Source of the DNA: Labilithrix luteola
GTDB taxonomy: Bacteria > Myxococcota_A > Polyangia > Polyangiales > Polyangiaceae
Assembly: GCF_001263205.1 (NCBI RefSeq)
Contig: NZ_CP012333.1
Coordinates: 9,281,501-9,345,500 of the forward strand
Direction of reading: 5' to 3'
Length of the DNA: 64,000 nucleotides
Below the pieces are notes generated by a model that saw nothing but the letters and a program-made list of their open reading frames with translations, ran no database searches and was not told the DNA's origin. Below, piece by piece: positions 1 through 7,862 of this stretch. Every line of letters starts with the position of its first letter. Position 1 is the stretch's first letter. The position numbers and the translations under genes were made by a program.

Positions 1-386
1 AGGCGCGTGCCGCCGATGGCCCGCGACTTGTGCACGAGCATCTCGGTGATGGCGCGCGTGTCGTTGACCGGACGCGTGTTCGGCATCGCGCAGATGTCGG
101 TGAAGCCACCGGCAGCTGCCGCGGCGAGGCCGCTCACGAGGTCTTCCTTGTACTCCTGGCCGGGCTCGCGGAGGTGAGCGTGGAGATCGATGAGGCCGGG
201 CAGCAGCATGGCGCCGGGCACGGAGATCTCGGTGACACGCTCGCCCTCGACACCCTCGGCCGCACGCGGGCCGACGCGGGTGATCGTCTTCCCTTCGATG
301 ACCACGTCGACGATGGCGTCGAGGGAATTGGAAGGATCGACGGCTCGAACGCGACGTAGGACGAGAACGTCACGGCTGTTCGACAT
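1..386 (-). CDS. pyrC: Dihydroorotase, N-terminal part (runs off the window)
   Basis: Third step of pyrimidine synthesis: reversible cyclisation of N-carbamoyl-aspartate to dihydroorotate in the cytoplasm. The visible 128 or so residues start MSNSRDVLVLRRVRAVDP, with the small beta-sandwich typical of amidohydrolases, and reach the metal-binding strand DLHAHLREPGQEYKED (the HxH ligands plus the substrate Arg), followed by GGFTDICAMPNTRPVND, both diagnostic of class I dihydroorotase. The ATG at 386 is the natural start because the cyclic amidohydrolase fold begins there. The gene continues past position 1, so the C-terminal zinc ligands are not seen. It is divergent from the lipoprotein gene at 636 across 249 bp in which I see no clear attenuator. 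No other pyrimidine gene is present in the window. Confidence 0.93.
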   Translation of the reverse strand, partial: MSNSRDVLVLRRVRAVDPSNSLDAIVDVVIEGKTITRVGPRAAEGVEGERVTEISVPGAMLLPGLIDLHAHLREPGQEYKEDLVSGLAAAAAGGFTDICAMPNTRPVNDTRAITEMLVHKSRAIGGTR

Positions 387-635
387 GCGGCGCGCAGTTA
401 GCACGCGCAGTCGAGCGGAGGAAGCGCGCGCAAGCGCGATCGCGAACGATCGAGCTAGCCCAAGCGGGGCCGCAAAACCTCTTCCTCAGAACTAGCCGGA
501 AACCGGCGGACCCGAGGCCTCCGTAGGCACTCGAGCCGGCCGTGTTCTGTTTCGGGGCGGTGAACCAGCCGCGTCGGGGACGCAAGAATCGGTCATATCG
601 GCCCTGCTCCGGCCGAGGTAGGATCGAGGCCGGCG

Positions 636-2270
636 ATGGCCTCTTACTTTCGGAGTCTTTTCTCGCTCGGTTCGGGGCTCGTACTCGTTTCGATCGTTGG
701 CACGGGATGCGCGTCGATCCTCGGGTTCGACGAGACGACGGTTCGCACGGAGCCGCTGCCCGGTGCGGACGGCGGCGGGCTTGCCGACGTCGACGGGGGC
801 AGCACCGAAGGAGGCTCGACCGAGCCTGGCGCGCCGACGTTGAGCGTCAGCCCCGTATCCGTCGTCGTACGGAGGGCAGGGGCGACGTCGACCGTGACCG
901 TCACGGTCGACCGCAACGACGTGACCGGTCCGCTGAACGTTTCGGTGAATGGATTGCCGCAGGGCGTGACCGCGTCGGGCAGCGCGATTCCGGAGGGGGC
1001 CAGCCAAGCCTCCATCGTACTGACCGCGACGAAGAGCGCGGCGCTCGGCGGTGCGACGGCGACCTTCGCGCTCGACGGCACGAGCAGCTCCGAGAACGTT
1101 CACTTGCTGGTCGCCGATGCGTCGGGCGCGTTCGACACGACGTTCGGCGACCACGGCTTCGTGAAGGACGATGCTCGCGGGACGCGCTCGATCTTCTACG
1201 GGCTCGCCGTCGCGGCGGACGGAAAGGTCGTCGCCGGAGGCATCGCCAATACCGATCCGCTTTCCCCCGGAGGATGGCTCGTTCGCCGATTCTCGGCCTC
1301 CGGTGCGCTCGAGACGGCGTTCGCGCCAACGCTGCCGACCGATGGTGAAGTGCGCGCCGTGGCGATCGATGCTGCTGGACGCATCGTCGTCGTCGGCGCT
1401 TCGTCTGCCCAGGCAGGCGCTCCTGCGCAGATGACGGTCGTGCGTCTGACCTCTGCGGGCGTCGTCGATACGTCGTTCGGCGGAGGACCGGTTCGTCTCT
1501 TCGCCGTGGCCGACGCGCCCGCTGGCTCGGAGGGCTTCGGCGTGGCGTTCCAGCCCGACGGCGCGGTGCTCGTCGCAGGTGTTCGTCACGACGTCGGGAG
1601 CGACTCGGGCGTCGTCGCGCGACTGACCGACGCCGGCAAGCTCGACACGACCTTCAACAGCGGCAAGCCGCTCGTCGTGACCGGGCACTCGTTCGTCGGT
1701 GTCGCGCCCGGAACGAACGGATCGATCGTCGCCGGGGGCACGAGCGGCTCGGGTGGTTCGTTCTCGGTCGTCAGTCGCACGGCGGCCGGCGCGAGCGATA
1801 CGACGTTCGGTCAGAACGGCGAGCTGGCCTTCGGTATCGGATTTCACGGCCTCGGCTTCGCACGCGCGGCCGACGGAACCTTTGCGCTCGTGGGTGACTC
1901 TTCGGCGAGCCCCACGCTGTACACCGCGGGCGTCGCGACGTCTGGAGGCGTTCAGGCGTGGGTGCGCGGCGTGGCGAACGGAACGGGCGCGTCGGCGTTC
2001 CATGGCGTGACCGTGCAGGACGACGGGAAGATCGTGGCGGTGGGCCATACCGCCGTCATGAACGGCGAAGCGCGCGTCACGCGGCTGCTTTCGAACGGCT
2101 CGGTCGACGAGACGTTCGCCACCGCGGGGACGGCGTTCATCGAACCGCCTGGCTCCGCGAACGGGATCGACGTCTCGCTCTACGCCACGACGGTGCAGGT
2201 GGACGGACGCATTCTCGCGGCAGGCGCACGCGCCAACGCGGGCGCTGCGATCTACCGAATCTGGCCGTAG
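636..2270 (+). CDS. Delta-60 repeat lipoprotein
   Basis: Secreted lipoprotein of 544 aa with no assignable enzyme activity. The N-terminus has a signal peptide and lipobox (VGTGCASILGFDE, Cys near residue 25), an Asp/Gly/Ser linker, and an Ig-like segment at about residues 65-165. From about residue 165 to the end there are roughly seven copies of a 55-65 residue unit that pairs a (V/L/F)DTTFG-type strand with a (A/V)xxxDGKIVAxG-type strand. This is the delta-60 repeat signature, thought to form a beta-propeller-like structure. Such proteins are common in the envelope of myxobacteria and relatives. It converges on the TPR gene at 2278 with only 7 bp between them and no obvious terminator. The family is clear; the function is unknown. 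Confidence 0.85.
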   Translation: MASYFRSLFSLGSGLVLVSIVGTGCASILGFDETTVRTEPLPGADGGGLADVDGGSTEGGSTEPGAPTLSVSPVSVVVRRAGATSTVTVTVDRNDVTGPLNVSVNGLPQGVTASGSAIPEGASQASIVLTATKSAALGGATATFALDGTSSSENVHLLVADASGAFDTTFGDHGFVKDDARGTRSIFYGLAVAADGKVVAGGIANTDPLSPGGWLVRRFSASGALETAFAPTLPTDGEVRAVAIDAAGRIVVVGASSAQAGAPAQMTVVRLTSAGVVDTSFGGGPVRLFAVADAPAGSEGFGVAFQPDGAVLVAGVRHDVGSDSGVVARLTDAGKLDTTFNSGKPLVVTGHSFVGVAPGTNGSIVAGGTSGSGGSFSVVSRTAAGASDTTFGQNGELAFGIGFHGLGFARAADGTFALVGDSSASPTLYTAGVATSGGVQAWVRGVANGTGASAFHGVTVQDDGKIVAVGHTAVMNGEARVTRLLSNGSVDETFATAGTAFIEPPGSANGIDVSLYATTVQVDGRILAAGARANAGAAIYRIWP

Positions 2271-2277
2271 CGAGACG

Positions 2278-3411
2278 TCAGAGCGAGCCGGCGAGCGTGA
2301 GGCCGGCTCCGCCCGCGTAGGGCGAGGGAACGAGCCGCAGGCCCGACGTGCGTGCACGCGGCGCCGTGAGGTAGAGAACGATGCCGCCGGCGGTGAGCGC
2401 TCCGCCCGTGATGAAGAGAATCGTCGACGCGGTGGCCTGGCTGCGTGCGCTGTCGATCTGGCTCTGCCCGTCAGCGGTGCATTCGTTCGTGGGCTTCGTG
2501 CAGGCGCCGTTGTCGAATGCGCTGTCGTACGTGGCGCGCGCGGAGAAGCCGAAGACGCCTCCGACGAGCATGCTCGTGATGCCCAAGCCGCCGATCACGA
2601 GGCCGGCAGGCTTCTGCCACGGCGTGGACGTGGGCGGCGCAGGCGGTTCGGTGAGCGGCGTCGAGGCGTGCGGCGGGGGCGGTTCGGGCGCGGGCGTCTC
2701 CGCGATCACGATGGGCTCGAGCGCCGGGATCTCGATGCGCGTGGACTGACCCACGGTGACCGCGACCTGCGTGTAGAAGAGCTTGCGGTTCGGCGCCGTG
2801 ACTTCGACGGTGACGTTTCCTGCGTCGACCGTCTGCGCGGCGCCGAGCTTCGCTCGCTCGAGCACCTGGCCATTGCGCTTCACGACGAGGCCTGGGACGT
2901 CGTTGGCCGGCGGCAGCACGATCGTGACGTGCGAAAGTTTGGGGTCGAGCGCCTTCACGCGCTCGTTGGCCACCGCCTCACGCGTCGGTTCGCCGCTGCG
3001 GGTCGCGAGGTCGGCAACCTCTTTGTACATCGACCACGCACTCGCATAGCGACCGAGCTTTTCGTAGCACTCGGCGAGCTTTCCGCGGACGCCGATGCCC
3101 GGGAAGTATTTGAGGCTCGTTTCGAGCTTGGCGCACGCCTCGGCGAACTTGCCGTCGTTGTAGAGTGCAACGCCCTCGTTGAAGAGAGCGCGGCCCGTTG
3201 CCTGGGTTCGCGCATCGGGGGTTTGGGCGTCTTGGGCTCGCGCGGGCGTCACAGCCGTGGCGACGGGGATCAGGGCCAGCGCCGTGGCGAGCGCGATCCG
3301 CGCGAAACGTGCCTTTCTCGCGACGCGCGCCGACGAAGCGCACGAAGAAGAGGAGCACGACGAAAACGTAGTGGTCGTAGGCGAAGACGAAGGGAGTCGG
3401 TCCGAGTTCAT
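2278..3411 (-). CDS. Secreted TPR protein with C-terminal membrane segments
   Basis: A 377-aa exported protein of a type frequent in Myxococcota. The long N-terminus is Ser/Thr-rich, then basic, then a hydrophobic signal segment ending ATAVTPARAQ. Residues about 65-150 hold TPR-like helices (RALFNEGVALYNDGKFAEAC; GVRGKLAECYEKLGRYASAW). Residues about 165-225 form a beta-rich PEGA-like section (PGLVVKRNGQVLERAKLG), followed by a Pro-rich linker. Two hydrophobic helices (about 265-285 and 320-345) flank a short Cys/Asn-rich stretch. I see no in-frame ATG, GTG or TTG closer to the signal peptide, so the unusual 40-residue leader is kept. A periplasmic scaffolding role is a guess only. Confidence 0.75.
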   Translation of the reverse strand: MNSDRLPSSSPTTTTFSSCSSSSCASSARVARKARFARIALATALALIPVATAVTPARAQDAQTPDARTQATGRALFNEGVALYNDGKFAEACAKLETSLKYFPGIGVRGKLAECYEKLGRYASAWSMYKEVADLATRSGEPTREAVANERVKALDPKLSHVTIVLPPANDVPGLVVKRNGQVLERAKLGAAQTVDAGNVTVEVTAPNRKLFYTQVAVTVGQSTRIEIPALEPIVIAETPAPEPPPPHASTPLTEPPAPPTSTPWQKPAGLVIGGLGITSMLVGGVFGFSARATYDSAFDNGACTKPTNECTADGQSQIDSARSQATASTILFITGGALTAGGIVLYLTAPRARTSGLRLVPSPYAGGAGLTLAGSL

Positions 3412-3522
3412 GGGGCGCTCGCGACGCGCAAAGAGGAAACGGCGATTCTCCCAGATCTATCACGAGGTCTGGCGCGCCGCATGGCTGTCGGCATGCGCAT
3501 ACCGATTGCAACTTGCATCGCC

Positions 3523-5049
3523 ATGACGCCGATTGCGGAAACGCTTCGTTTGCTTCGTTCGCTTCGTTCAGGTTCTGCGTCGCTTTCTCGGGGCGCATCG
3601 TCTCGCGGCCTCGGCGGCTCGCGCGGCTCGCGCGGCGCGCCTTGGGCGCGGCTGGTCGGCAGAGGGCTTCTCGCCGCGGTCGTCCTCGCGGCGTGCGGGG
3701 ATCGAAGTGACGACGCGATTCAGCCCACGAACGGCCGAAATCCGACGGATCCCGGAGTGCTCGATGGAGGCCCCGCGGCGTGCCGGACCGATTGTTCTCG
3801 TCCATGCGAAGGCGGCTCCTGTGGCTCGACGAACGACGACGCGGGCGACCCAGGTGACCCGGGCAACCCGGCCCCACCGACGTGCGGCGTTGGGCACGAC
3901 GTCCTGTGCCCGGCCGGCGGCGCTTGCGCCACGCATGCCGACTGTATGACGGGACTCTGCGGGGAACAGGGGCCGAATATGGGCAAGTGCGTGGTCGCGA
4001 AGAGCTGCGTCGGAACCCCGGGCGCCGACAATTCCTGCGGCGACGGCACGGAGGGGTGCTGCGAATCGATCGCCGTACCCGGCGGCGCGTACGTGGGCCT
4101 CGACATCGACGGCAAGACACCGATCAAGGCGTCCGTGTCGCCGTTCAAGCTCGACAAGTTCGAGATCACGGTCGGCCGATTGCGTGCGTTCTACAACGCG
4201 CACCACGGTGAGCTGCGCGGCAACCCGCCGGCGCCCGGAGCCGGCGCCAACCCGCACGTGGCGGGAAGCGGCTGGCGGTCGAGCTTCGACGTGCGCCTGA
4301 CCGGCTCGTGGAGCGAGATCAACGAGCGGCACGTGGCGGCCTGCTCCGTGGGCGGCGACAACAACGACTACGGCGCAGCGGTGTGGACCGCCGATGCCGG
4401 CCCCAACGAGGACAAGCCCATCAACTGCGTCGACTGGTACACGCTCTTCGCCTTCTGCATCTGGGATGGCGGCCGACTGCCGACCGACGCCGAGTGGGGC
4501 TACGTTGGGCAGAGCGGCGACGAGAACCGCGTTTACCCCTACGGCGACGAGGCGCCCACGTGGCTGGGGCTGCACGATGCCATCGTCTCGGACCTGACGG
4601 ACCCGCCGAGCACCTCCTACAAGTTCACCTACGGTCCTCTGTATCGAGGGCCGTCCGACGGAGCCGCCCCCATCGCGCCCGTCGGCCTCAAGAGTGAGCG
4701 GTCGCGCTTCGGACACGCGGACCTCACGGGCAACGTGATCGAGATGACCGCCGACATGGCGACCTCGCGCCCATCGACGTGCAACGACTGCGGGTTCGTC
4801 GCGTGGCCCGATCCGCCGCAAGGCCCGCCGGTCCAGCCTCCCAAGTGGCAGAAGCTCGACGCGAGCGGCCAACCCGTGGGCGACGAGTTCGGTGAAGAAC
4901 GTGCCGCTCAGGACGGCATTCGCCTCGCGCGCGGCAGCTCGTGGCAAGGCGAGTGGGGCGGCCACCACATGAAGAACGGCCCGAACCGCTTCTGGCTTCC
5001 CGTCTGGCGAACCTACAGCGCCGCCGGCGGCCGCTGCGCCCGCGACTGA
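3523..5049 (+). CDS. Formylglycine-generating-enzyme-fold lipoprotein
   Basis: About 508 aa. Signal peptide and lipobox (LLAAVVLAACGDRSDD), then a Cys-rich, Asp/Pro/Gly linker (about 65-185) with spaced cysteines, then a C-terminal SUMF1/FGE-sulfatase domain. The landmarks are VPGGAYVGLDIDG, FKLDKFEITVGRLRAFY, INCVDWYTLFAFCIWDGGRL, PTDAEWGYVG, DLTGNVIEM, RLARGSSWQG and the closing GGRCARD. In true formylglycine-generating enzymes the strand after RGGSW carries two copper-binding cysteines; here that stretch (GSSWQGEWGGHHMKNGPNRF) has none, so sulfatase activation is unlikely and a binding role more probable. The start is ambiguous: in-frame ATGs lie at 3481, 3493 and 3523, and I used the last because it leaves the shortest leader. 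Confidence 0.78.
   Translation: MTPIAETLRLLRSLRSGSASLSRGASSRGLGGSRGSRGAPWARLVGRGLLAAVVLAACGDRSDDAIQPTNGRNPTDPGVLDGGPAACRTDCSRPCEGGSCGSTNDDAGDPGDPGNPAPPTCGVGHDVLCPAGGACATHADCMTGLCGEQGPNMGKCVVAKSCVGTPGADNSCGDGTEGCCESIAVPGGAYVGLDIDGKTPIKASVSPFKLDKFEITVGRLRAFYNAHHGELRGNPPAPGAGANPHVAGSGWRSSFDVRLTGSWSEINERHVAACSVGGDNNDYGAAVWTADAGPNEDKPINCVDWYTLFAFCIWDGGRLPTDAEWGYVGQSGDENRVYPYGDEAPTWLGLHDAIVSDLTDPPSTSYKFTYGPLYRGPSDGAAPIAPVGLKSERSRFGHADLTGNVIEMTADMATSRPSTCNDCGFVAWPDPPQGPPVQPPKWQKLDASGQPVGDEFGEERAAQDGIRLARGSSWQGEWGGHHMKNGPNRFWLPVWRTYSAAGGRCARD
3542..3568 (+). repeat. 9-bp tandem repeat, 3 copies
   Basis: Three copies of (c/t)gcttcgtt stand head to tail inside the leader-coding region of the FGE-fold lipoprotein. 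They encode a Leu-Arg-Ser/Leu repeat in the basic part of its signal region. A change in copy number would keep the reading frame. Confidence 0.8.
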
Positions 5050-5342
5050 AGCGGACGCCACGCTCGAGATCGCTCACCGCCAGCCGCCCACCGACGGTCG
5101 CGCTTCTCTCCCCATCGGTAGGCCGAACGACGGGGCGCGAGCGCTGACGTCCCCGAGGTGAGCTCCCCGAAACCGCGAAACTCGCGCTCTCCCACGCGAG
5201 CCACGCGAACCCGCAAGCCTGGCCGTCCCGGGCGCGCCTACGCGAAACCGCGAAAGTCGCCGTCACGCCCTGCGACCTGCTCGACGGTCCATGACCTGCT
5301 CGACAGTCGCGGTCTCCCCACGCGAGCTGACAAAATGCGAAA
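5050..5342. other. Non-coding stretch with short imperfect repeats
   Basis: Nothing gene-like is seen between the FGE-fold lipoprotein and the tRNA terminator. It contains two versions of an accgcgaaa(c/g)tcgc element (near 5170 and 5250) and two of tgacctgctcgac-type (near 5275 and 5295). Their role is unknown; they may be degenerate remnants. Confidence 0.5.
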
Positions 5343-5374
5343 GCCTTTTCCTCGTCAAGTGACGAGGAAAAGGC
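5343..5374 (-). terminator. Intrinsic terminator of tRNA-Leu
   Basis: A 14-bp perfect inverted repeat (5343-5356 with 5361-5374) around a 4-nt loop. On the minus strand it begins 13 nt after the tRNA 3' end and is followed by TTTCGCATTTTG. The T-rich stretch on the minus side gives the direction. Confidence 0.85.
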
Positions 5375-5386
5375 CTACGAGACAAG

Positions 5387-5470
5387 TGCGAAGGAAGGGA
5401 CTTGAACCCTTACAGGAGTTACCCCACTGGAACCTGAATCCAGCGCGTCTGCCAATTCCGCCACCTTCGC
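5387..5470 (-). tRNA. tRNA-Leu (anticodon CAG)
   Basis: An 84-nt class II tRNA. The acceptor arm GCGAAGG pairs with CCTTCGC, with discriminator A. The D arm contains GGCGGAATTGGCAGACGC, typical of tRNA-Leu. The anticodon stem CTGGA/TCCAG encloses the loop TTCAGGT, giving anticodon CAG, which reads CUG. A long variable arm (TGGGGTAACTCC region) and the T arm with GGTTCAAGTCC follow. CCA is not encoded. A terminator hairpin sits just downstream. Confidence 0.96.
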
Positions 5471-5562
5471 GCGGCCCTTGTCTCCGAGAGTTCCTTGCGA
5501 AACGTCTGGACACGGTTGGGCTGCGTCCTCTCTGACGTGTCACCGTCGAGAGGAAGGGCACC

Positions 5563-5589
5563 ATACTAAAGGTTTTCGACGCTTTTCAA
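5563..5589 (-). promoter_or_regulatory. Possible promoter of tRNA-Leu
   Basis: On the minus strand TTGAAA (5589-5584) and TAGTAT (5568-5563) are separated by 15 bp, inside and just past the 3' end of the small secreted protein gene and about 90 bp before the tRNA. The spacing is shorter than ideal, so this is tentative; read-through from the upstream gene is an alternative. Confidence 0.3.
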
Positions 5590-5856
5590 GAGTTCCGGAA
5601 GGAAGTTGTTACGAGGCCTGATCAGGCCTGCCCGGAGCACCCTCGGCGCGGGCATGACGCCGAAGCCGTAGGTGCTCAGTGGGTCGCCGACGAGGCTGTC
5701 TTCTTCGGGGAAAATGATCTCCTGGTCGCTTCCGACCTTCCGCTCGACGTAGGTGGCGGACGTGGAGGAGCTGGGCGTTTGGGCGAACGCCTGCGACGGG
5801 AGGAAGGCCGCGCTCACCGCGGCGCCCAAGGCCAGCATGGTCAGACTCAGTTTCAT
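5566..5856 (-). CDS. Small secreted protein ending in an LIRPRxxFxPELLKSVE motif
   Basis: A 96-aa protein with a clean Sec signal peptide (MKLSLTMLALGAAVSAAFLPSQAFAQ) followed by a short mature chain of about 70 residues. The mature part contains an acidic stretch (IIFPEEDSLVGDPLSTYGFG) and ends LIRPRNNFLPELLKSVENL. I recall similar small proteins with this tail from other myxobacterial genomes, but no function. The ATG at 5856 is preceded by a purine-rich GGAAGAGAGG Shine-Dalgarno region; the longer open frame upstream lacks signal-peptide character. It has no close operon partner and could be a periplasmic or secreted structural peptide. Confidence 0.72.
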   Translation of the reverse strand: MKLSLTMLALGAAVSAAFLPSQAFAQTPSSSTSATYVERKVGSDQEIIFPEEDSLVGDPLSTYGFGVMPAPRVLRAGLIRPRNNFLPELLKSVENL

Positions 5857-6074
5857 CGGGAGCCTCTCTTCCAAGACGAGGGATCGGATCGGTGCGACGC
5901 CTCGCGCCGCTTGGAATCGGCGAAGGTGCACGGCGCGTTTGAAGATGCACCGGGGGACGCGCGTCCAACGTCGAGGCGCTGAAGGCACGCGATGCGTTGC
6001 CCCGGCACCTGTTCGTTGAAACCTTGCCGTGCGCTCAGGCTTGGGAGAAAACCGACCGCGAGCCGGAGGATCCG

Positions 6075-6830
6075 ATGATTCGCAAACTGCTTACGCTCGT
6101 GGCTTTTGGTGGCGCCGTGGCGCTCGTGGCGTGCTCCGACGATGCCGGAGAGAAGTATCCCGACACCGACTCCTTCTGCACCGCGAAGGCGAAGGAGGAG
6201 TGTGCGGGGATTGCGGCGTCGTGTGCGACGAGCGAAGACGCGTGCACCGCGGCGCGCAAGCCCGCCTGTCTCCAAGACGCCGGTAAGGCGACTGGAGCGG
6301 CCCGCAACTACAAGGCGGCCGTGGCCGAGAATTGCCTCGGCAAGACGCACGATCTCTACTCCGCGAAGGTGCCCGACCCGACGAAGGAAGATGACCAGCA
6401 GGATGCGTGCGAGCGCGTCTTCGCCGGCAACAAGACGGCGAGCCAGGCGTGTCAGTCGACCTACGAGTGCGAAGGCTCGCTGATCTGCGACAAGGGCTTC
6501 TGCGCGGAGAAGGTGCTCCGCGAGATCGACAAGCCCTGCACCGACGCGGGCGCGATCTGCGTCGACAATGCCTATTGCGCGGACCGCGGCGGCGGTCAGA
6601 AGTTCTGCTCGCCGAAGAAGTCGAAGGGCGACATCTGCACGCCCGACGTTCCGTGCAAGGACGATCTCCGCTGCACGGGAACCTGCGTCGACAAGGTCGG
6701 CCCCGGCGGCGACTGCACGGTCGACGCAGACTGCGGAACGCTGGCGCCGTACTGCGAGCAGTCGACGAAACATTGCCAGCAGAAGTACCAGGCGGGCACC
6801 ACGGCCTGCAAAGCGTTCGGCGGCCCCTGA
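6075..6830 (+). CDS. Cysteine-rich lipoprotein
   Basis: A 251-aa lipoprotein. ATG 6075 is preceded by GGAGGA at a good distance. Signal peptide and lipobox: LVAFGGAVALVACSDD. The mature protein carries about 20 cysteines in small spaced groups (DSFCTAKAKEECAGIAASC; CDKGFCAEK; DNAYCADRGGGQKFCSPKK; DDLRCTGTCVDK; GDCTVDADCGTLAPYCEQ). This resembles the Dickkopf/EGF-like Cys-rich modules common in myxobacterial surface proteins and suggests a disulfide-rich extracytoplasmic domain. No enzymatic motif is visible. A strong terminator follows at 6863, so it is probably monocistronic. Confidence 0.8.
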   Translation: MIRKLLTLVAFGGAVALVACSDDAGEKYPDTDSFCTAKAKEECAGIAASCATSEDACTAARKPACLQDAGKATGAARNYKAAVAENCLGKTHDLYSAKVPDPTKEDDQQDACERVFAGNKTASQACQSTYECEGSLICDKGFCAEKVLREIDKPCTDAGAICVDNAYCADRGGGQKFCSPKKSKGDICTPDVPCKDDLRCTGTCVDKVGPGGDCTVDADCGTLAPYCEQSTKHCQQKYQAGTTACKAFGGP

Positions 6831-6862
6831 GTCGTCGCGCTCTTCATCTGTAGAATGCACGA

Positions 6863-6900
6863 AACGCGCAGGCCTCACGAGGCGCTGCGCGTTTTCGTTT
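6863..6900 (+). terminator. Intrinsic terminator of the Cys-rich lipoprotein gene
   Basis: The outer stem aacgcgcag (6863-6871) pairs with ctgcgcgtt (6885-6893), and an inner stem gcctc/gaggc (6872-6883) lies inside it. GTTTTCGTTT follows on the plus strand. The hairpin lies 33 bp after the stop. Confidence 0.85.
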
Positions 6901-6937
6901 CTGCGGACCGCGCGTCAGCACCAACACGCCGAAGCAC

Positions 6938-6985
6938 AAAAAAGCGAAGAGCCGGGCCCGTCGTCGAGAACGACCGGTCCGGCTC
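6938..6985 (-). terminator. Intrinsic terminator of the OmpA-like lipoprotein gene
   Basis: On the minus strand a GC-rich hairpin (gagccgg at 6949-6955 with ccggctc at 6979-6985) is followed by CGCTTTTTTGTG, with the T6 at 6943-6938. It lies 20 bp beyond the stop of the gene at 7006. Confidence 0.88.
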
Positions 6986-7005
6986 CAACGCGTGTCAAAC
7001 TCAGA

Positions 7006-7755
7006 TCACTTCTTCGGAGCCGTGGTCGCCGACGTCGGCGTGGCGGTCGTGCCCGTGCCCGCGGGCGCGGCCGTCTTGGTGGCCGCCGTGCCGCTCGCGG
7101 CCGGAGCCGCCGCGGTGGAGCCCGTCGCCGGCGTCGACGATGCGTCAGCCTTGGCGGCGTCCGTCGGCTTGCCGTCGACTTCCCAGATCTTGAACTCCGT
7201 ACGGCGGTTCTGCTCGCGGTGCGGCTCGCTGTCGTTCGCAACGAGCGGCTTGCTCGGGCCGAAGCCGATCGTAGCGACGCGCGACTTGTCGACGCCCTTG
7301 CCGGCGAGCCAGGTGGCGACGGAGTCCGCGCGCTCCTGCGAAAGCTTGTTGTTGTGGTCGAGCGCGCCCTTGTCGTCGGTGTGGCCTTCCACGCGGACCT
7401 TCGTGATCTGCGGGTTCTCCTTCATGACGTTCGCGAGCGTGTTGAGCACGTCCTGCGTCTCCGGGGTCTCCTTGATCGTCGACTTGTCGAGGTCGAACTG
7501 GATCTTGCCGGGGATCTGGATCTCGTTGTTGACGATCTTGGCCTTGCCGATCGCCTTGAAGACGGGCTTGCTCGCGAGCGTGACCGGTGCAGGCGCGGGG
7601 GCCGGCGGCGGCGGTGCGGGGGGCGGCGGCGGCGGCGCGGCCTTGGGCTCCGGGTTGCCGAACTTCGCCTCGGCATGGCAGCCGCTGATGGCTGCGACAG
7701 TGACGCTGCTCACTGCGCACAACGCAAGCACCGAGAAAAGACGCTTCTTCGACAT
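7006..7755 (-). CDS. OmpA/Pal-family lipoprotein
   Basis: A 249-aa outer-membrane lipoprotein expected to bind peptidoglycan. Lipobox: VAAISGCHAEAK. A Pro/Ala-rich linker (about 38-60) leads to an OmpA C-like domain at about 75-200: IQFDLDKSTIKETPE, VRVEGHTDDKGALDHNNKLS, ERADSVATWLAGKGVD and REQNRRTEFKIWE. This contains the Asp and Arg used to hold diaminopimelate in the family. The tail from about residue 200 is low-complexity Ala/Thr/Pro. It resembles Pal, but no tol genes are adjacent, so a general cell-wall anchor is the safer call. Its own terminator lies downstream and glnD is divergent. Confidence 0.88.
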   Translation of the reverse strand: MSKKRLFSVLALCAVSSVTVAAISGCHAEAKFGNPEPKAAPPPPPPAPPPPAPAPAPVTLASKPVFKAIGKAKIVNNEIQIPGKIQFDLDKSTIKETPETQDVLNTLANVMKENPQITKVRVEGHTDDKGALDHNNKLSQERADSVATWLAGKGVDKSRVATIGFGPSKPLVANDSEPHREQNRRTEFKIWEVDGKPTDAAKADASSTPATGSTAAAPAASGTAATKTAAPAGTGTTATPTSATTAPKK

Positions 7756-7862
7756 GAGCTATCTGCCTCCTCGCGAGGCTCTTCGCCCGCGTTCGGAGGC
7801 TGAAGCTACGGGAAAGGCAGGCGGATGGGAAGAGCCAGTGGTAGGGTTCGCCGCGGCTCGCC

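Noticed and set aside
492..2357. Long open frame on the minus strand over the delta-60 lipoprotein gene
   Set aside because: Its translation is a low-complexity Arg-rich shadow; the plus strand has a signal peptide and ordered repeats.
2668..3522. N-terminal extension of the FGE-fold lipoprotein open frame upstream to 2668
   Set aside because: The extension overlaps the TPR gene on the other strand and reads as Arg/Asp-rich shadow; a lipobox-bearing start lies further in.
5387..5470. tRNA-Leu as an attachment site for an integrated element
   Set aside because: No integrase, no repeat of the tRNA 3' end and no mobility genes nearby were seen.
5158..5535. Plus-strand open frame across the tRNA-Leu region
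   Set aside because: It runs through a tRNA and its terminator in the antisense direction and has no protein-like features.
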